Assembly (NCBI RefSeq): GCF_008802365.1
Contig: NZ_VZQZ01000001.1
Location: forward strand, 558,001-622,000
Length of the DNA: 64,000 bases
Direction of reading: 5' to 3'
Source of the DNA: Oryzomonas japonica
GTDB lineage: Bacteria; Desulfobacterota; Desulfuromonadia; Geobacterales; Pseudopelobacteraceae
In this document: one piece after another, positions 15,710-24,245 of the stretch
Layout of the letters: every line of letters starts with the position of its first letter
Numbering within the stretch: the first letter of the stretch is position 1
Notes under the pieces: generated by a model
Databases searched by the model: none
What the model was told of the DNA's origin: nothing
What the model saw: only the letters and a program-made list of their open reading frames with translations
Position numbers and translations under genes: made by a program

Positions 15710-15802
15710 GGAGAGATGGCCGAGTAGGTCGAAGGCGCTCGCCTGCTAAGCGAGTATACTGGGAAACCGGTATCGAGGGTTCGAATCCCTCTCTCTCCGC
15801 CA
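15710..15802 (+). tRNA. tRNA-Ser (anticodon GCT)
   Basis: 93-nt class II tRNA: acceptor GGAGAGA/TCTCTCC, anticodon loop containing GCT between CGC stems, a long variable arm (TATACTGGGAAACCGGTATC), T-arm GGTTCGAATCC, discriminator G and encoded CCA. Reads AGC/AGU. Confidence 0.97.
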
Positions 15803-15815
15803 TTGCGTCGTGATA

Positions 15816-16328
15816 ATGGGTGTTTTTTTGACTATAGTTGCTCGCGTGCAAAAGGTTCTGATTATTGTTTTGCTTTTTCTGCCGGCGTTCCTTTTGGGAT
15901 GTCAGCCAAAGGGACAAGAACAGAAACCGCAGCCGAAGATAGATGCCGCCGGGTCGCACGTAACAAAGAAGGAAGCGACGGTTGTTGTCCCTGATGCCGT
16001 AAAGAAGTCGTGGAAGGCGGTTCGGATCGCCGTCATAGACAAGGCGAACATCAAAGAAACCGTCTATACCATCCCCATCGGCAGTTCCGTTTCCATCCCC
16101 GCATTCTCCTTGGATATCGCCGTTGAGGCATTCCTCCCCGCCTTTATCATGGAGGGGGCCGTCATGACCACCTCCTCAAACGATCTGAAAAATCCCGGTG
16201 CAAAAGTCACGATAACCGAAAAAGGGAACATCATCTTCAAAGGGTGGCTCTTTGCACGGTTTCCGACGAACACATTCATGCATCCGAACTATGGATTCAC
16301 CCTGGTCGATGCGGTCCCTGCCAAATAG
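15816..16328 (+). CDS. DUF2155 domain lipoprotein
   Basis: 170 aa. A hydrophobic leader ends in AFLLGC, a good lipobox, giving a lipoprotein of about 140 residues after processing. The C-terminal half (IPIGSSVSIPAFSLDIAVEAFLP, KGWLFARFPTNTF) matches the DUF2155 pattern found in proteobacterial envelope proteins of unknown function. The start is uncertain: no Shine-Dalgarno site is seen at 15816, at a GTG at 15810, or at a GTG at 15846 that would give a shorter, more typical leader. The coding region begins only 14 nt after the tRNA-Ser CCA end with no terminator between, so the mRNA may be released by tRNA processing. Confidence 0.8.
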   Translation: MGVFLTIVARVQKVLIIVLLFLPAFLLGCQPKGQEQKPQPKIDAAGSHVTKKEATVVVPDAVKKSWKAVRIAVIDKANIKETVYTIPIGSSVSIPAFSLDIAVEAFLPAFIMEGAVMTTSSNDLKNPGAKVTITEKGNIIFKGWLFARFPTNTFMHPNYGFTLVDAVPAK

Positions 16329-16358
16329 CGGTCCCTGAACGCTTTCGCCTCACTGAAT

Positions 16359-16829
16359 TCATCCCTGGGTGCCAATCGCCTCCCGGGCCAGCGTGTCGCA
16401 GCGCTCGTTCTCGCTATGGCCGTTGTGGCCGCGGACCCACCTCCATTCTATGGCGTGGCGCTGGGCAAGCTCCAAAAGCGTCTCCCACAGGTCGCGGTTG
16501 ACGACCGGTTCCTTCTTGCTGTTCTGCCACCCCTTCCGTTGCCACCCCGTGATCCATTCGGTCATACCCTTTACCAGGTACTGGGAATCGGTCGTCAGAA
16601 TCACGCGACAGGGACGGGTCAGCTGGCGCAATGCCTCAATGGCGGCGGTCAACTCCATGCGGTTATTGGTTGTGGGCGTTTCTCCCCCGGAGATCTCTTT
16701 TGTGCGCCCCTGGCAGCGCAGGATCGCGCCGTAGCCGCCGGGACCCGGGTTGCCGCTGCAGGCCCCGTCGCAAAAGATCTCCACCACCTCACCCGACTGA
16801 TCCTGTTTGGTTTCACGCTTCGCCGGCAT
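16359..16829 (-). CDS. rnhA: ribonuclease HI
   Basis: 156 aa, normal bacterial length. The four catalytic acidic residues are present: Asp in [16 protein letters not shown], Glu in [13 protein letters not shown], Asp in TTDSQYL and Asp in NERCDTLA. The handle region ([21 protein letters not shown]) is intact. It degrades RNA in RNA-DNA hybrids in the cytosol. The start overlaps the 3' end of plsC by 17 nt, indicating translational coupling. Confidence 0.97.
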   Translation of the reverse strand: MPAKRETKQDQSGEVVEIFCDGACSGNPGPGGYGAILRCQGRTKEISGGETPTTNNRMELTAAIEALRQLTRPCRVILTTDSQYLVKGMTEWITGWQRKGWQNSKKEPVVNRDLWETLLELAQRHAIEWRWVRGHNGHSENERCDTLAREAIGTQG

Positions 16830-17466
16830 AGGCCCCCTCCTTCTTCAGCAGGTCGGCAATGGCGTTCATGACGCGTTCGACGATGAGTTGGTGGGTCTCC
16901 CGGGTGTCTTCCAGGCAATACAGGTCGCTGAAGTCGAGGGGGGCACCGAAGATAACGGAGGCGGACTGGCCGAATCCGGGGAATTTCCAGTGGTTCAGGC
17001 CGATCAGTGCTGTCGGGATGACCGTGGGGCGGGTGTCGAAGATGATCTTGCCGACGCCCCGGTTGCCTTTTCCCAAGCGTCCGTCCTTATGACGCGTTCC
17101 TTCCGGGAAGAGCATGACCTTCTGGTCCGCAAGCAATTGGTTGATAACCCTGTTGGCCTTGACGTCGCGTCCGCGCCTGACGGGAAAGGCCCCCCACGAA
17201 GAGTACAAAAGACGTGGGATGAGCTTCTGGAATAGCTCCTCCTTGGCCGGTGCCCATACCATTTGCAAGGGATGGTGCCGGACAATGGCCCAGGGGAGAA
17301 AAATCGTGTCGTAGGCGGAAATGTGGTTGGAGGTAAACAGAACGCCTCCGCTGTTCGGTATCTGCCCGCCCCCCTTGGAGGTGAAGCGGTTCAGTGCCGA
17401 GGCATAGGAGCCGATCACCCAGCAGGAAAATGTTACCCAACTACGTCGTACAAACGACACGTTCAT
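16813..17466 (-). CDS. plsC: 1-acyl-sn-glycerol-3-phosphate acyltransferase
   Basis: 217 aa. Acyltransferase motif I NHISAYD (H-x4-D) and motif III FPEGTRH are present; a hydrophobic N-terminal segment ([15 protein letters not shown]) anchors it to the inner membrane. It makes phosphatidic acid from lysophosphatidic acid and acyl-ACP. Start 17466 was chosen because GAAGGAAG lies upstream at suitable distance; longer in-frame starts exist but encode no recognisable family sequence. rnhA follows, overlapping. Confidence 0.9.
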   Translation of the reverse strand: MNVSFVRRSWVTFSCWVIGSYASALNRFTSKGGGQIPNSGGVLFTSNHISAYDTIFLPWAIVRHHPLQMVWAPAKEELFQKLIPRLLYSSWGAFPVRRGRDVKANRVINQLLADQKVMLFPEGTRHKDGRLGKGNRGVGKIIFDTRPTVIPTALIGLNHWKFPGFGQSASVIFGAPLDFSDLYCLEDTRETHQLIVERVMNAIADLLKKEGAYAGEA

Positions 17467-17579
17467 CCCGTCTACTTCCTTCATAATGCCGCTGTGCGGC
17501 AGAAATGGCCCTGCAAGCTCCCCGCTTATACCATGTCCGGCACAATTCGGCAACCTCGACCGGGGCGGATTGTTCTGCG

Positions 17580-17608
17580 TTGGAATTGCCCAGGATTGCT
17601 GCTATAGT
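17580..17608 (+). promoter_or_regulatory. candidate sigma-70 promoter of the Nudix gene
   Basis: TTGGAA (17580-17585) and TATAGT (17603-17608), 17-bp spacer. The -10 box ends 6 nt before the ATG at 17615 and no Shine-Dalgarno sequence exists, so the mRNA would be leaderless. Confidence 0.55.
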
Positions 17609-17614
17609 TCAGTC

Positions 17615-18148
17615 ATGAACGCGGACAACCGAGAGATCGTCTTCAATGGCCTGGTATACGATATTGAGCAGATGCTGGTGGAAATCGGCTCCCACGGCAG
17701 CCATACCTTCCAGATTATCCGCCACCCCGGCGGCGCCGGGGTGCTGCCGGTACACGCAGATGGGAGCGTATCGCTGATCCGGCAACTGCGCCCGGCGGTC
17801 GACGCCGTTCTCCTGGAGATTCCGGCCGGTCGTCTCGGCCCCGGGGAGTTGCCACTCCACTGCGCCGGCCGCGAACTGCGGGAAGAAACGGGGATGCGGG
17901 CCGGGCGGTTGGTTCCGCTCGGTATGATTCATTCGTCGCCCGGTGTTTTCGATGAGATCGTTCACCTCTATGCGGCCACCGGCATCTCCCAGGGGGAGGC
18001 GGAACCGGAGGATGACGAGGAGATCGAGGTCGTCCGCATGCCGTTTGCCGAAGCCCTCGCCATGGCTGCCGAAGGGCGCATCAGCGATGCCAAAACCATA
18101 GTTACCCTTTTCAGATGGGACCAGAGATGCAAGATGCAAACTACCTGA
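17615..18148 (+). CDS. Nudix hydrolase, ADP-ribose pyrophosphatase type
   Basis: 177 aa. A complete Nudix box is present around residues 75-97: G-x5-E-x7-REL-x-EE-x-G, read as GRLGPGE then RELREETG. The flanking GVLPVHADGSVSLIRQLRPAV strand and a downstream SSPGVFDEIVHLY segment match ADP-ribose/ADP-sugar pyrophosphatases (NudF family). It hydrolyses nucleoside diphosphate sugars with Mg2+. The 3' end overlaps the next gene by 34 nt in a different frame, so the two are coupled. Confidence 0.9.
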   Translation: MNADNREIVFNGLVYDIEQMLVEIGSHGSHTFQIIRHPGGAGVLPVHADGSVSLIRQLRPAVDAVLLEIPAGRLGPGELPLHCAGRELREETGMRAGRLVPLGMIHSSPGVFDEIVHLYAATGISQGEAEPEDDEEIEVVRMPFAEALAMAAEGRISDAKTIVTLFRWDQRCKMQTT

Positions 18149-19356
18149 TCGGCAGACAACCGATCCTTGACCGGAATGAAGAGGTCATCGCCTACGAACT
18201 GCTGTTCCGTTCGGCGGTATCGCACAACACGGCAACCGTCGCCAACGCCACCCATGCCACTGCCAGCGTGATCATCAATGCCCTGTCCGGATTCGGTCTG
18301 GAAAGGATATTGGGGAACCATAAGGGGTTCATCAATATGGAGTTGGACCTGTTATTGAGCGACTCCCTTGGCATCCTGCCCAGGGACCGGGTGGTGCTGG
18401 AGCTCCTGGAAACGCTTGCGGTCACTCCCGAATTGGTGGAACGGTGCCGGGCGCTGAAAAAGGAGGGGTTCCAGTTGGCCCTGGACGACCACGAGTACGC
18501 CCCGGCCTATGCGGAGTTGTATGATATCGTGGATATCGTCAAGGTCGATCTCCTGCAGACCCCCCCCTCGCGTTTGGCCGGGATGGTTGAGAAGTTCCGC
18601 CCCTATCCCGTCAAACTGCTGGCCGAAAAGGTCGAGACGCGTGACGAATACCGCCTGTGCCGCGACCTTGGCTTCGAATACTTCCAGGGATTCTACTTCG
18701 CCAAACCGTCGGTGATGGAGAAAAAACGCATGGACGAATCCGGCGTCACGCTCCTGAAACTGATGGACCTGCTGATGAAGGACGTGGAGTTGATGGTGAT
18801 CGAACAGGCCTTCCGTGAAAGCCCGGGCCTGACCTACAAGTTGCTCCTGCTGGTCAACTCCGTTTCCCTGGGGCTGCGGGGCAAAATCCAGAACATCCGC
18901 CATGCCGTGGCGATTCTGGGGCGCCAGCAGATCAAACGTTGGGTGCAACTGGCCCTGTTCGTCTCGGATACCACCAACGGCCCGGAGAACCCGTTGGTGG
19001 AGCTAGCCGCGGTACGGGCCGCATTCATGGAGCAGTTGGCGCACCGGCATCCTGCCTTGAAGGGGGACCGGGATGCCGGCGAGCAGGCCTTTCTGACCGG
19101 TATCCTCTCCCTTCTGGGGGGGCTCTACGATGTCTCCCTGGATGAAATCCTTGCCAATCTCAGCCTCTCCGAGGACGTCAGGGAGGCTTTGACAAACCAC
19201 GGTGGAGCGTTGGGCCAACTCCTGACGTTTGCGGAGCAACTGGAACAACTGGATTCCAGGCTGGAGGAAGGCTGCCTCGAAAAGATCGGCCTCTCCCAGG
19301 AAGACGTGTTGGAGGCGCAGGTAAAGGCCTATGGCTGGCGCAACGGGATGTCCTGA
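18115..19356 (+). CDS. EAL-HDOD (YuxH/CdgJ-type) signalling protein
   Basis: 413 aa. Residues 1-205 form an EAL-like domain starting YLIGRQPILDRNEEVIAYELLFR; the catalytic EAL triplet is degenerate (YELLFR) and most Mg ligands are missing, so it is unlikely to hydrolyse c-di-GMP. Residues about 210-410 are an HDOD domain. Such fusions control motility and adhesion in Vibrio and Borrelia-like systems. An ATG at 18127 is an equally good start and gives the more common family N-terminus. Its beginning lies inside the Nudix gene; the RF-like gene follows after 2 nt. Confidence 0.88.
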   Translation: MGPEMQDANYLIGRQPILDRNEEVIAYELLFRSAVSHNTATVANATHATASVIINALSGFGLERILGNHKGFINMELDLLLSDSLGILPRDRVVLELLETLAVTPELVERCRALKKEGFQLALDDHEYAPAYAELYDIVDIVKVDLLQTPPSRLAGMVEKFRPYPVKLLAEKVETRDEYRLCRDLGFEYFQGFYFAKPSVMEKKRMDESGVTLLKLMDLLMKDVELMVIEQAFRESPGLTYKLLLLVNSVSLGLRGKIQNIRHAVAILGRQQIKRWVQLALFVSDTTNGPENPLVELAAVRAAFMEQLAHRHPALKGDRDAGEQAFLTGILSLLGGLYDVSLDEILANLSLSEDVREALTNHGGALGQLLTFAEQLEQLDSRLEEGCLEKIGLSQEDVLEAQVKAYGWRNGMS

Positions 19357-19358
19357 TC

Positions 19359-19715
19359 ATGAGTGCCTATGCCGTAAGCGAGGAAAAGAACCGCTGGCTC
19401 ATCCGTAAGATGGCCGAGTTGGGGGTGACGGAGGAGGACCTGGAGGAGACCTTTGTCCGGTCGTCGGGCAACGGGGGCCAGCATGTCAACAAAACCTCAA
19501 CCTGCGTCCAGTTGCGCCACAAGCCCAGTGGCATCATCGTAAGCGCTTCCCGGGAGCGCAGCCAGTCGGTAAACCGTTTTCTGGCGCGGCGCGAATTGCT
19601 GGAGCGCCTCGAAGCCCGGAACGGCGGGCGGACGGCCGAGATGAAACGGGTCGAAAAACTACGCAAACAGAAAGACAGGCGCCGCAGACGGACCGCCACG
19701 AAGGTTGTATCATGA
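19359..19715 (+). CDS. RF-1 domain peptidyl-tRNA hydrolase (ArfB/YaeJ-like)
   Basis: 118 aa. The catalytic GGQ motif is in GNGGQHVNKTST, followed by VQLRHKPSGIIV and a strongly basic tail (LRKQKDRRRRR). This is a stand-alone RF-1 catalytic domain with no codon-recognition domain, as in ArfB, which enters the empty mRNA channel of stalled ribosomes by its basic tail and releases the peptide. It is a little shorter than E. coli ArfB, so another RF-like subfamily is possible. It overlaps the start of mutS2 by 4 nt. Confidence 0.85.
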   Translation: MSAYAVSEEKNRWLIRKMAELGVTEEDLEETFVRSSGNGGQHVNKTSTCVQLRHKPSGIIVSASRERSQSVNRFLARRELLERLEARNGGRTAEMKRVEKLRKQKDRRRRRTATKVVS

Positions 19716-22093
19716 TCACCCCCGAAACCCTGAAACGGTTGGAATACGACAAAATCCTGACTGAGATCGCCACCCAGGCCCACAGCGACGCGACCTACGA
19801 ACGGGTCATGGCCACCGCGCCGCTGGACAATCCGGAACAGATCCGGCTGATGACGGGAAGGATTGCTGAGGTCCGAAAGCTGATCAGCCTCGGCATCGCC
19901 CTGCGGCTTGACGCCTTCCAGGATATTCGCCCGTTGCTGGAGGCCGTTCGTCCGGCGGGGGCCTTTCTGACGCCCCAGGATCTGTTGCTGTTCATCCCGG
20001 TGTTGAGCGCCTTCGGCGACATCTCGCGCCAACTCGCCCCGCGGAGCGATTGTCCCCGCCTTGCATCGTTGGCCCCGCCGTTGCGCCCCTTTCCCGACAT
20101 TCTGGAGCCGCTGGTCGCCTCCATCGATCACGACGGCAGCATCATGGACAGCGCCTCGGTGCAGCTCCGGGATATCCGCCGGGCCAAACGCACCCTTGCG
20201 GCCCGCATTCGCAAGAAGATCGAGGAGATCGTCCGGGACAACGCAATCGAGATCTTTCTCCAGGACGACTTCATCACCCAGCGTTCGGGGCGGTGGGTGA
20301 TCCCGGTACGCATGGACTCGAAGGGGATGGTGCGCGGCGTGGTGCATGACGTCTCGGCCTCGGGCGAGACCGCCTTCATGGAACCGCTGGAGATCATCCC
20401 TTTTGTCAACGAACTGGAAAACGTGAGCGCCGAGGAAAAAGCCGAGGAGATCCGCATCCTGCGGCAACTCTCGGCATGGCTCCGCGAGGATGCTCCGGCC
20501 CTGGAAGGGTGCTTCGCCACGCTGGTGACCCTGGACGTGCTCAACTGCCTGGCCCGTTTTGCCGAACGCCACGGCCTGGAAACGCCCACGCTGAACGGTG
20601 AGGGGGCCTTGCGCCTGGTCCAGGCCCGCCACCCGCTGCTCATGATGCTCCAGCGCCAGGGGGCCATCCCCCGGGTGCAGCCGCTGAATCTGGAGATGGG
20701 AGACGACGGCAGGGTCATGGTCATCACCGGCCCCAATGCCGGCGGCAAGACCATTGCCCTGAAGACCGCCGGGATTCTGACCCTGATGGCCCTGAGTGCC
20801 ATACCGGTGCCGTGCGACGGCGCCCGCTCCACCTTTCCGCTTCTGGATACCCTACTGGTGGACATCGGTGACGAGCAATCCATCGAACAGAGTTTGTCCA
20901 CCTTCTCGGCCCACGTGGCCCGCATTGTGGCCATCCTGGGGCAGGCCGGCCCGCGCTCCCTGGTGTTGCTGGACGAGTTGGGCGCCGGCACCGAGCCGCA
21001 ACAGGGGGCGGCCATCGCCTGCGGCGTGCTGCGGGACCTGCAGGAGCGGGGCGCCACGGTGATCGCCACCACCCACCTCTCGGAGATCATCGGGTTCGTT
21101 CACCGTACCACGGGCATGATCAACGCCGGCATGGAGTACGATGCCGCGACCTATACCCCGCTCTACCGCCTGATCAGCGGCGAGCCGGGGCATTCCCACG
21201 CCGTCGAGATCGCCCGGCGTTACGGCATGCCCGAACGGGTGATCGCCTTTGCCCGGGAGATGGTGGGCAGCGGTGGGGCTGAATTCACGGCGCTCCTGGC
21301 CGACCTGCACCGCAAGCGGGATGAACTAGCGGAGGCGCAGCGGGAGTTGGACCGGCAAAAGGATGCCGTGCGCAGAAGGCAGCAGGAGGTGGAGGCGCGC
21401 GCCGGCGCCATCGACGTGGCGCGACGGGAGGCCTCGGACAAGGCCTGGGTCGAGGCCCGGGACCTGATCTCCGCGACCCGGCGGCAGATGAACGAACTGC
21501 TGGAGGAGTACAAGCGGGAAAAGCGCGCCGAGATCATCGAACGGCTGCGTCAAAGCGAGACGGACCTGACCGAACAGCTCAAGCCCCGCACCTCCGAAGG
21601 GCTTGAGCTGCGCCCCCTGAAGGAGGTCACGGCGGGGGATGCGGTACATATCCGCTCCCTGGGGCACGACGGCGTTGTTGTTTCCGTGGACCTCCGGCAG
21701 GAGAAGGCGCGGGTCAGGAGCGGCAGCATGGAGGTGGACGTGGCCGTCGGCGACCTGGCGGCCCCTCGCAGGCAGGGGAAAGAAAAGGCGCGGCGTCCGG
21801 CTCCGGGAGCCTGGAAGGCAGAAACTGTGGAGACGGCGGAGAGCGAGGAGCGGGAACTGAAGCTGATCGGCCTGCGGGTTGACGAGGCCCTGGACCTGCT
21901 GGAGCCGTTCCTCAATCATGCCTCCCTGAACGGCCTGACGGAGGTCCGCATCATTCACGGTGTCGGCACGGGGCGGCTGCGCGATGCCGTCCGCGACCAC
22001 CTGACCCGCCATCCGCTGGTGGCGGAGTTCCGCTCCGGCGGCCCCCATGAGGGGAGAGACGGCGCCACGGTGGCGCTTTTAAGAGGTTGTTGA
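19712..22093 (+). CDS. mutS2: MutS2 (Smr-domain ATPase)
   Basis: 793 aa, full family length. The ATPase has Walker A GPNAGGKT, Walker B LVLLDELGAGTEP and a trans-acting H-loop (TTHLSEI). A long coiled-coil region (about 530-620) precedes the KOW-like and C-terminal Smr domain (LRVDEALDLLEPFLNHA, IIHGVGTGRLRDAV). MutS2 rescues collided ribosomes and/or suppresses recombination, depending on species. The last three codons and the stop are provided by a dispersed repeat that starts at 22081, so the natural C-terminus was probably slightly altered by that sequence. Confidence 0.95.
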   Translation: MITPETLKRLEYDKILTEIATQAHSDATYERVMATAPLDNPEQIRLMTGRIAEVRKLISLGIALRLDAFQDIRPLLEAVRPAGAFLTPQDLLLFIPVLSAFGDISRQLAPRSDCPRLASLAPPLRPFPDILEPLVASIDHDGSIMDSASVQLRDIRRAKRTLAARIRKKIEEIVRDNAIEIFLQDDFITQRSGRWVIPVRMDSKGMVRGVVHDVSASGETAFMEPLEIIPFVNELENVSAEEKAEEIRILRQLSAWLREDAPALEGCFATLVTLDVLNCLARFAERHGLETPTLNGEGALRLVQARHPLLMMLQRQGAIPRVQPLNLEMGDDGRVMVITGPNAGGKTIALKTAGILTLMALSAIPVPCDGARSTFPLLDTLLVDIGDEQSIEQSLSTFSAHVARIVAILGQAGPRSLVLLDELGAGTEPQQGAAIACGVLRDLQERGATVIATTHLSEIIGFVHRTTGMINAGMEYDAATYTPLYRLISGEPGHSHAVEIARRYGMPERVIAFAREMVGSGGAEFTALLADLHRKRDELAEAQRELDRQKDAVRRRQQEVEARAGAIDVARREASDKAWVEARDLISATRRQMNELLEEYKREKRAEIIERLRQSETDLTEQLKPRTSEGLELRPLKEVTAGDAVHIRSLGHDGVVVSVDLRQEKARVRSGSMEVDVAVGDLAAPRRQGKEKARRPAPGAWKAETVETAESEERELKLIGLRVDEALDLLEPFLNHASLNGLTEVRIIHGVGTGRLRDAVRDHLTRHPLVAEFRSGGPHEGRDGATVALLRGC

Positions 22094-22218
22094 AAAACAG
22101 CCATCAGGCCTTCGTCCTCGAAAGCCCTTTCGTGCGGCGTAGCGCTGCTACGCCTCCTTAGGGCATTCTGCGGGTGCGACGATCTGACTATTTTTGAACA
22201 ACCTCAGCTTTTCAACAG
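22081..22218. repeat. 138-bp dispersed palindromic repeat, copy 1
   Basis: It begins AAGAGGTTGTTGAAAAACAG and ends TTTTCAACAG, with an inner inverted end (CTATTTTTGAACAACC) and a central 19-bp hairpin GGCGTAGCG-C-TGCTACGCC-like at about 22136-22153. Copy 2 at 32607-32744 has the same length. No ORF inside. Confidence 0.9.
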
Positions 22219-22266
22219 TCTGTTACGGCAGTGACCGCAAAGTCACAGTTATCGGGGAGGCACACT

Positions 22267-22569
22267 CTGGACAACTTCATTATCGAAGTCAGCGAACAGG
22301 ACGTCAAGCGGGAACGGGACAAGTCCCGGGAGTTGCGCAGGAGTCGCTGGTGGCAAAACCGGCTCGCCCTGGGGCGTTGCCACTGGTGCGGCGGCGCGTT
22401 TCCCCCCGATGAACTGACCATGGACCATATCATTCCTTTGGCCCGGGGGGGCAAGGGCTCCCGCAACAATGTGGTGCCGGCTTGCAAGGAGTGCAACAGC
22501 CGAAAGAAGTACCTGCTTCCCATGGAGTGGGATGATTATGTCAGACAGTTCGAAAAGCAGGAGCAGTGA
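22267..22569 (+). CDS. HNH endonuclease domain protein, probable CTG start
   Basis: 100 aa from this start. HNH motif: CHWCGGAFPP (zinc Cys pair), LTMDHIIPLARGG (catalytic His), NNVVPACKECNSRK (Asn and second Cys pair). Nuclease activity is possible; the cellular role of these small HNH proteins is unknown. GGGGAGG lies 6 nt before the CTG, and a protein beginning there (xDNFIIEVSEQDVKRERDK) has the N-terminus I associate with Geobacter homologues. The only standard start upstream, GTG 22231, has no ribosome site. The next gene starts directly at the stop codon. Confidence 0.8.
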   Translation: MDNFIIEVSEQDVKRERDKSRELRRSRWWQNRLALGRCHWCGGAFPPDELTMDHIIPLARGGKGSRNNVVPACKECNSRKKYLLPMEWDDYVRQFEKQEQ

Positions 22570-23223
22570 ATGACGAATGCCGTGACGTGCCGCTACAAAC
22601 TGGTCATCTACGATTGCGACGGGGTCCTGTTCGACTCCCTGGAATCCAACTACATCTTCTATAATCGGGTTCTGGAACACCTGAACCGCCCCCCCCTGGA
22701 CCGGGGGGACGAGCATGCCCGGAAGGTGCTGCACACCTATTCGTTCAACGATGTGATGGCGTATTTCTTTGCCGGCGACCAGTGCCACGAGGAGGCCCTG
22801 CGCTTTGCCAAGACCATCCATTACCGGGACCTTGCCCCCTACATGCGTATGGAGGCGGGGCTGATCGAGACCCTCGACCGGCTCAAGGGGCGGGTCTCCC
22901 TGGCTATCTGCACCAACCGGGCGGTTTCCATGGACATGATCATCGATGACTTCGGGCTGAACGGCTACTTCGAGTGTGTCATGACCGCATCCCAGGTGAC
23001 GAATCCCAAGCCGCACCCCGAACCGCTCCTCAAGGTGCTGGACCATTTCGGCATCGAACCGCACGAGGCGCTGTTCGTGGGGGATGGGGAGGTTGACATG
23101 CTCTCGGCCCGCGGCGCGGGGGTGCCGTTTGTGGCCTACAAGACCCATCTGCCGGACCAGCCCCGCATCGAGCACCACGCCGAGATCATGGCGCATCTCT
23201 TCGGGGCGCCGGAAGACATTTAA
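22570..23223 (+). CDS. HAD-family hydrolase (phosphoglycolate phosphatase-like)
   Basis: 217 aa. HAD motif I YDCDGVLFDS (nucleophile Asp), motif II ICTNR, motif III Lys in NPKPHPEPLLK, motif IV VGDGEVDMLSA. The alpha-helical C1 cap between motifs I and II places it among beta-phosphoglucomutase/Gph-like phosphatases; the substrate is not defined. It starts immediately after the HNH stop. Its TAA stop overlaps, in opposite orientation, the stop of the LysR gene through a shared TTAA. Confidence 0.9.
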   Translation: MTNAVTCRYKLVIYDCDGVLFDSLESNYIFYNRVLEHLNRPPLDRGDEHARKVLHTYSFNDVMAYFFAGDQCHEEALRFAKTIHYRDLAPYMRMEAGLIETLDRLKGRVSLAICTNRAVSMDMIIDDFGLNGYFECVMTASQVTNPKPHPEPLLKVLDHFGIEPHEALFVGDGEVDMLSARGAGVPFVAYKTHLPDQPRIEHHAEIMAHLFGAPEDI

Positions 23224-24137
23224 TCCGTGTTTATCCCCTCTCCGCCATCGGGCGCCGCGCCGTAGCCGCGGACCTGCTCCATCAGAAAATCGACAAAGGC
23301 CCGGTTGGCTCGCGACAGGTAGGCCCCTTTCTTCCAGGCCAGCATCAGGTCCAGATGAAGCGGCGGGTCAAAGGACACGGCCCGCAGATCGGCGTCGTCC
23401 TCCACCACCATGCGCAGCAGGGTCGAGATGCCGAGTCCTTTTTTCACCAGCGACTTGACCATGGTGTACAGGTTGGTCTCGAAGACCACCTCGGGCGTCA
23501 TGCCGCCTTCCTTCATCTCCTCGAAGAGCATCTCCCGCTGGTAGTACCCCTCCTTGAACATGATGAGCGGCTGTCGCGCAAACTCCTCCATGGACAGGGC
23601 GGAACGGGCGGTGAAGGGGTGGCCGGGGGGGACGCAGACCACCACCTCTTCCCGCAGTATGGGCCGTACCTCCAGGTTGTCGGGGACATGACCTCCGGCA
23701 ATGACCCCCATGTCCAACTCCCCCTGGATGATCATCTTCAGGATGCTGGCGGCCCCTTCGCCGGAAACCGCGAGGTGGAGGTACGGATAGCGCTTGGCAA
23801 AAGCGCAGATGATGGTCGGGAAAAAGTAGGCGCTCATCATGGGGGGGACGCCGACCCGCACCTCGCCCTTGCCGAGACCGCGCAGGTCGGCCATTTCCTG
23901 GCCGGCGGCCTTCAAGTCCCCCAGGATGCGCCGGGCGTGCCCCAGCAGTATCTCCCCCTCGGCCGTCAGGGATACCTTGCGGTCCTGCCGGTTGAACAGG
24001 ATCAACTCCAATTCCTCTTCCAGCTTGCGGATGGCCGTGCTGACGGCGGGCTGCGCCACATGCAACTCTTCAGCCGCCCTGGTAAAGTTGCTGAACCGGG
24101 CAATCTCCGCAAAATATTTCAGTTGACGCAGGTCCAT
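23220..24137 (-). CDS. LysR-family transcriptional regulator
   Basis: 305 aa, full length. The N-terminal wHTH is canonical (MDLRQLKYFAEIARFSN, AAEELHVAQPAVSTAIRKLEEEL), followed by the linker and a substrate-binding domain (VRVGVPPMMSAYFFP, LVKKGLGISTLL). It is divergent from an MFS transporter across a 108-bp AT-rich gap with LysR-type dyads, the standard arrangement in which the regulator controls the transporter and itself. Effector unknown. Confidence 0.93.
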   Translation of the reverse strand: MDLRQLKYFAEIARFSNFTRAAEELHVAQPAVSTAIRKLEEELELILFNRQDRKVSLTAEGEILLGHARRILGDLKAAGQEMADLRGLGKGEVRVGVPPMMSAYFFPTIICAFAKRYPYLHLAVSGEGAASILKMIIQGELDMGVIAGGHVPDNLEVRPILREEVVVCVPPGHPFTARSALSMEEFARQPLIMFKEGYYQREMLFEEMKEGGMTPEVVFETNLYTMVKSLVKKGLGISTLLRMVVEDDADLRAVSFDPPLHLDLMLAWKKGAYLSRANRAFVDFLMEQVRGYGAAPDGGEGINTD

Positions 24138-24160
24138 TCCGCATTCTCCATATAAAATTA

Positions 24161-24175
24161 TTATCGATATGATAG
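24161..24175. promoter_or_regulatory. candidate LysR box in the lysR/MFS gap
   Basis: TTATCGATATGATAG contains an imperfect dyad (TATC/GATA) within AT-rich DNA between divergent starts; related GATA/TATC elements recur up to 24197. Confidence 0.4.
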
Positions 24176-24245
24176 ATATTATATATTTTTGTTATCGTAA
24201 TGCAAATGGTACGCTACAATCATATTCGAAACAGGAAAGCGAACC

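Noticed and set aside
15710-15830. tRNA-Ser as a site for an integrated element
   Set aside because: No integrase, no direct repeat of the tRNA 3' end and normal genes on both sides.
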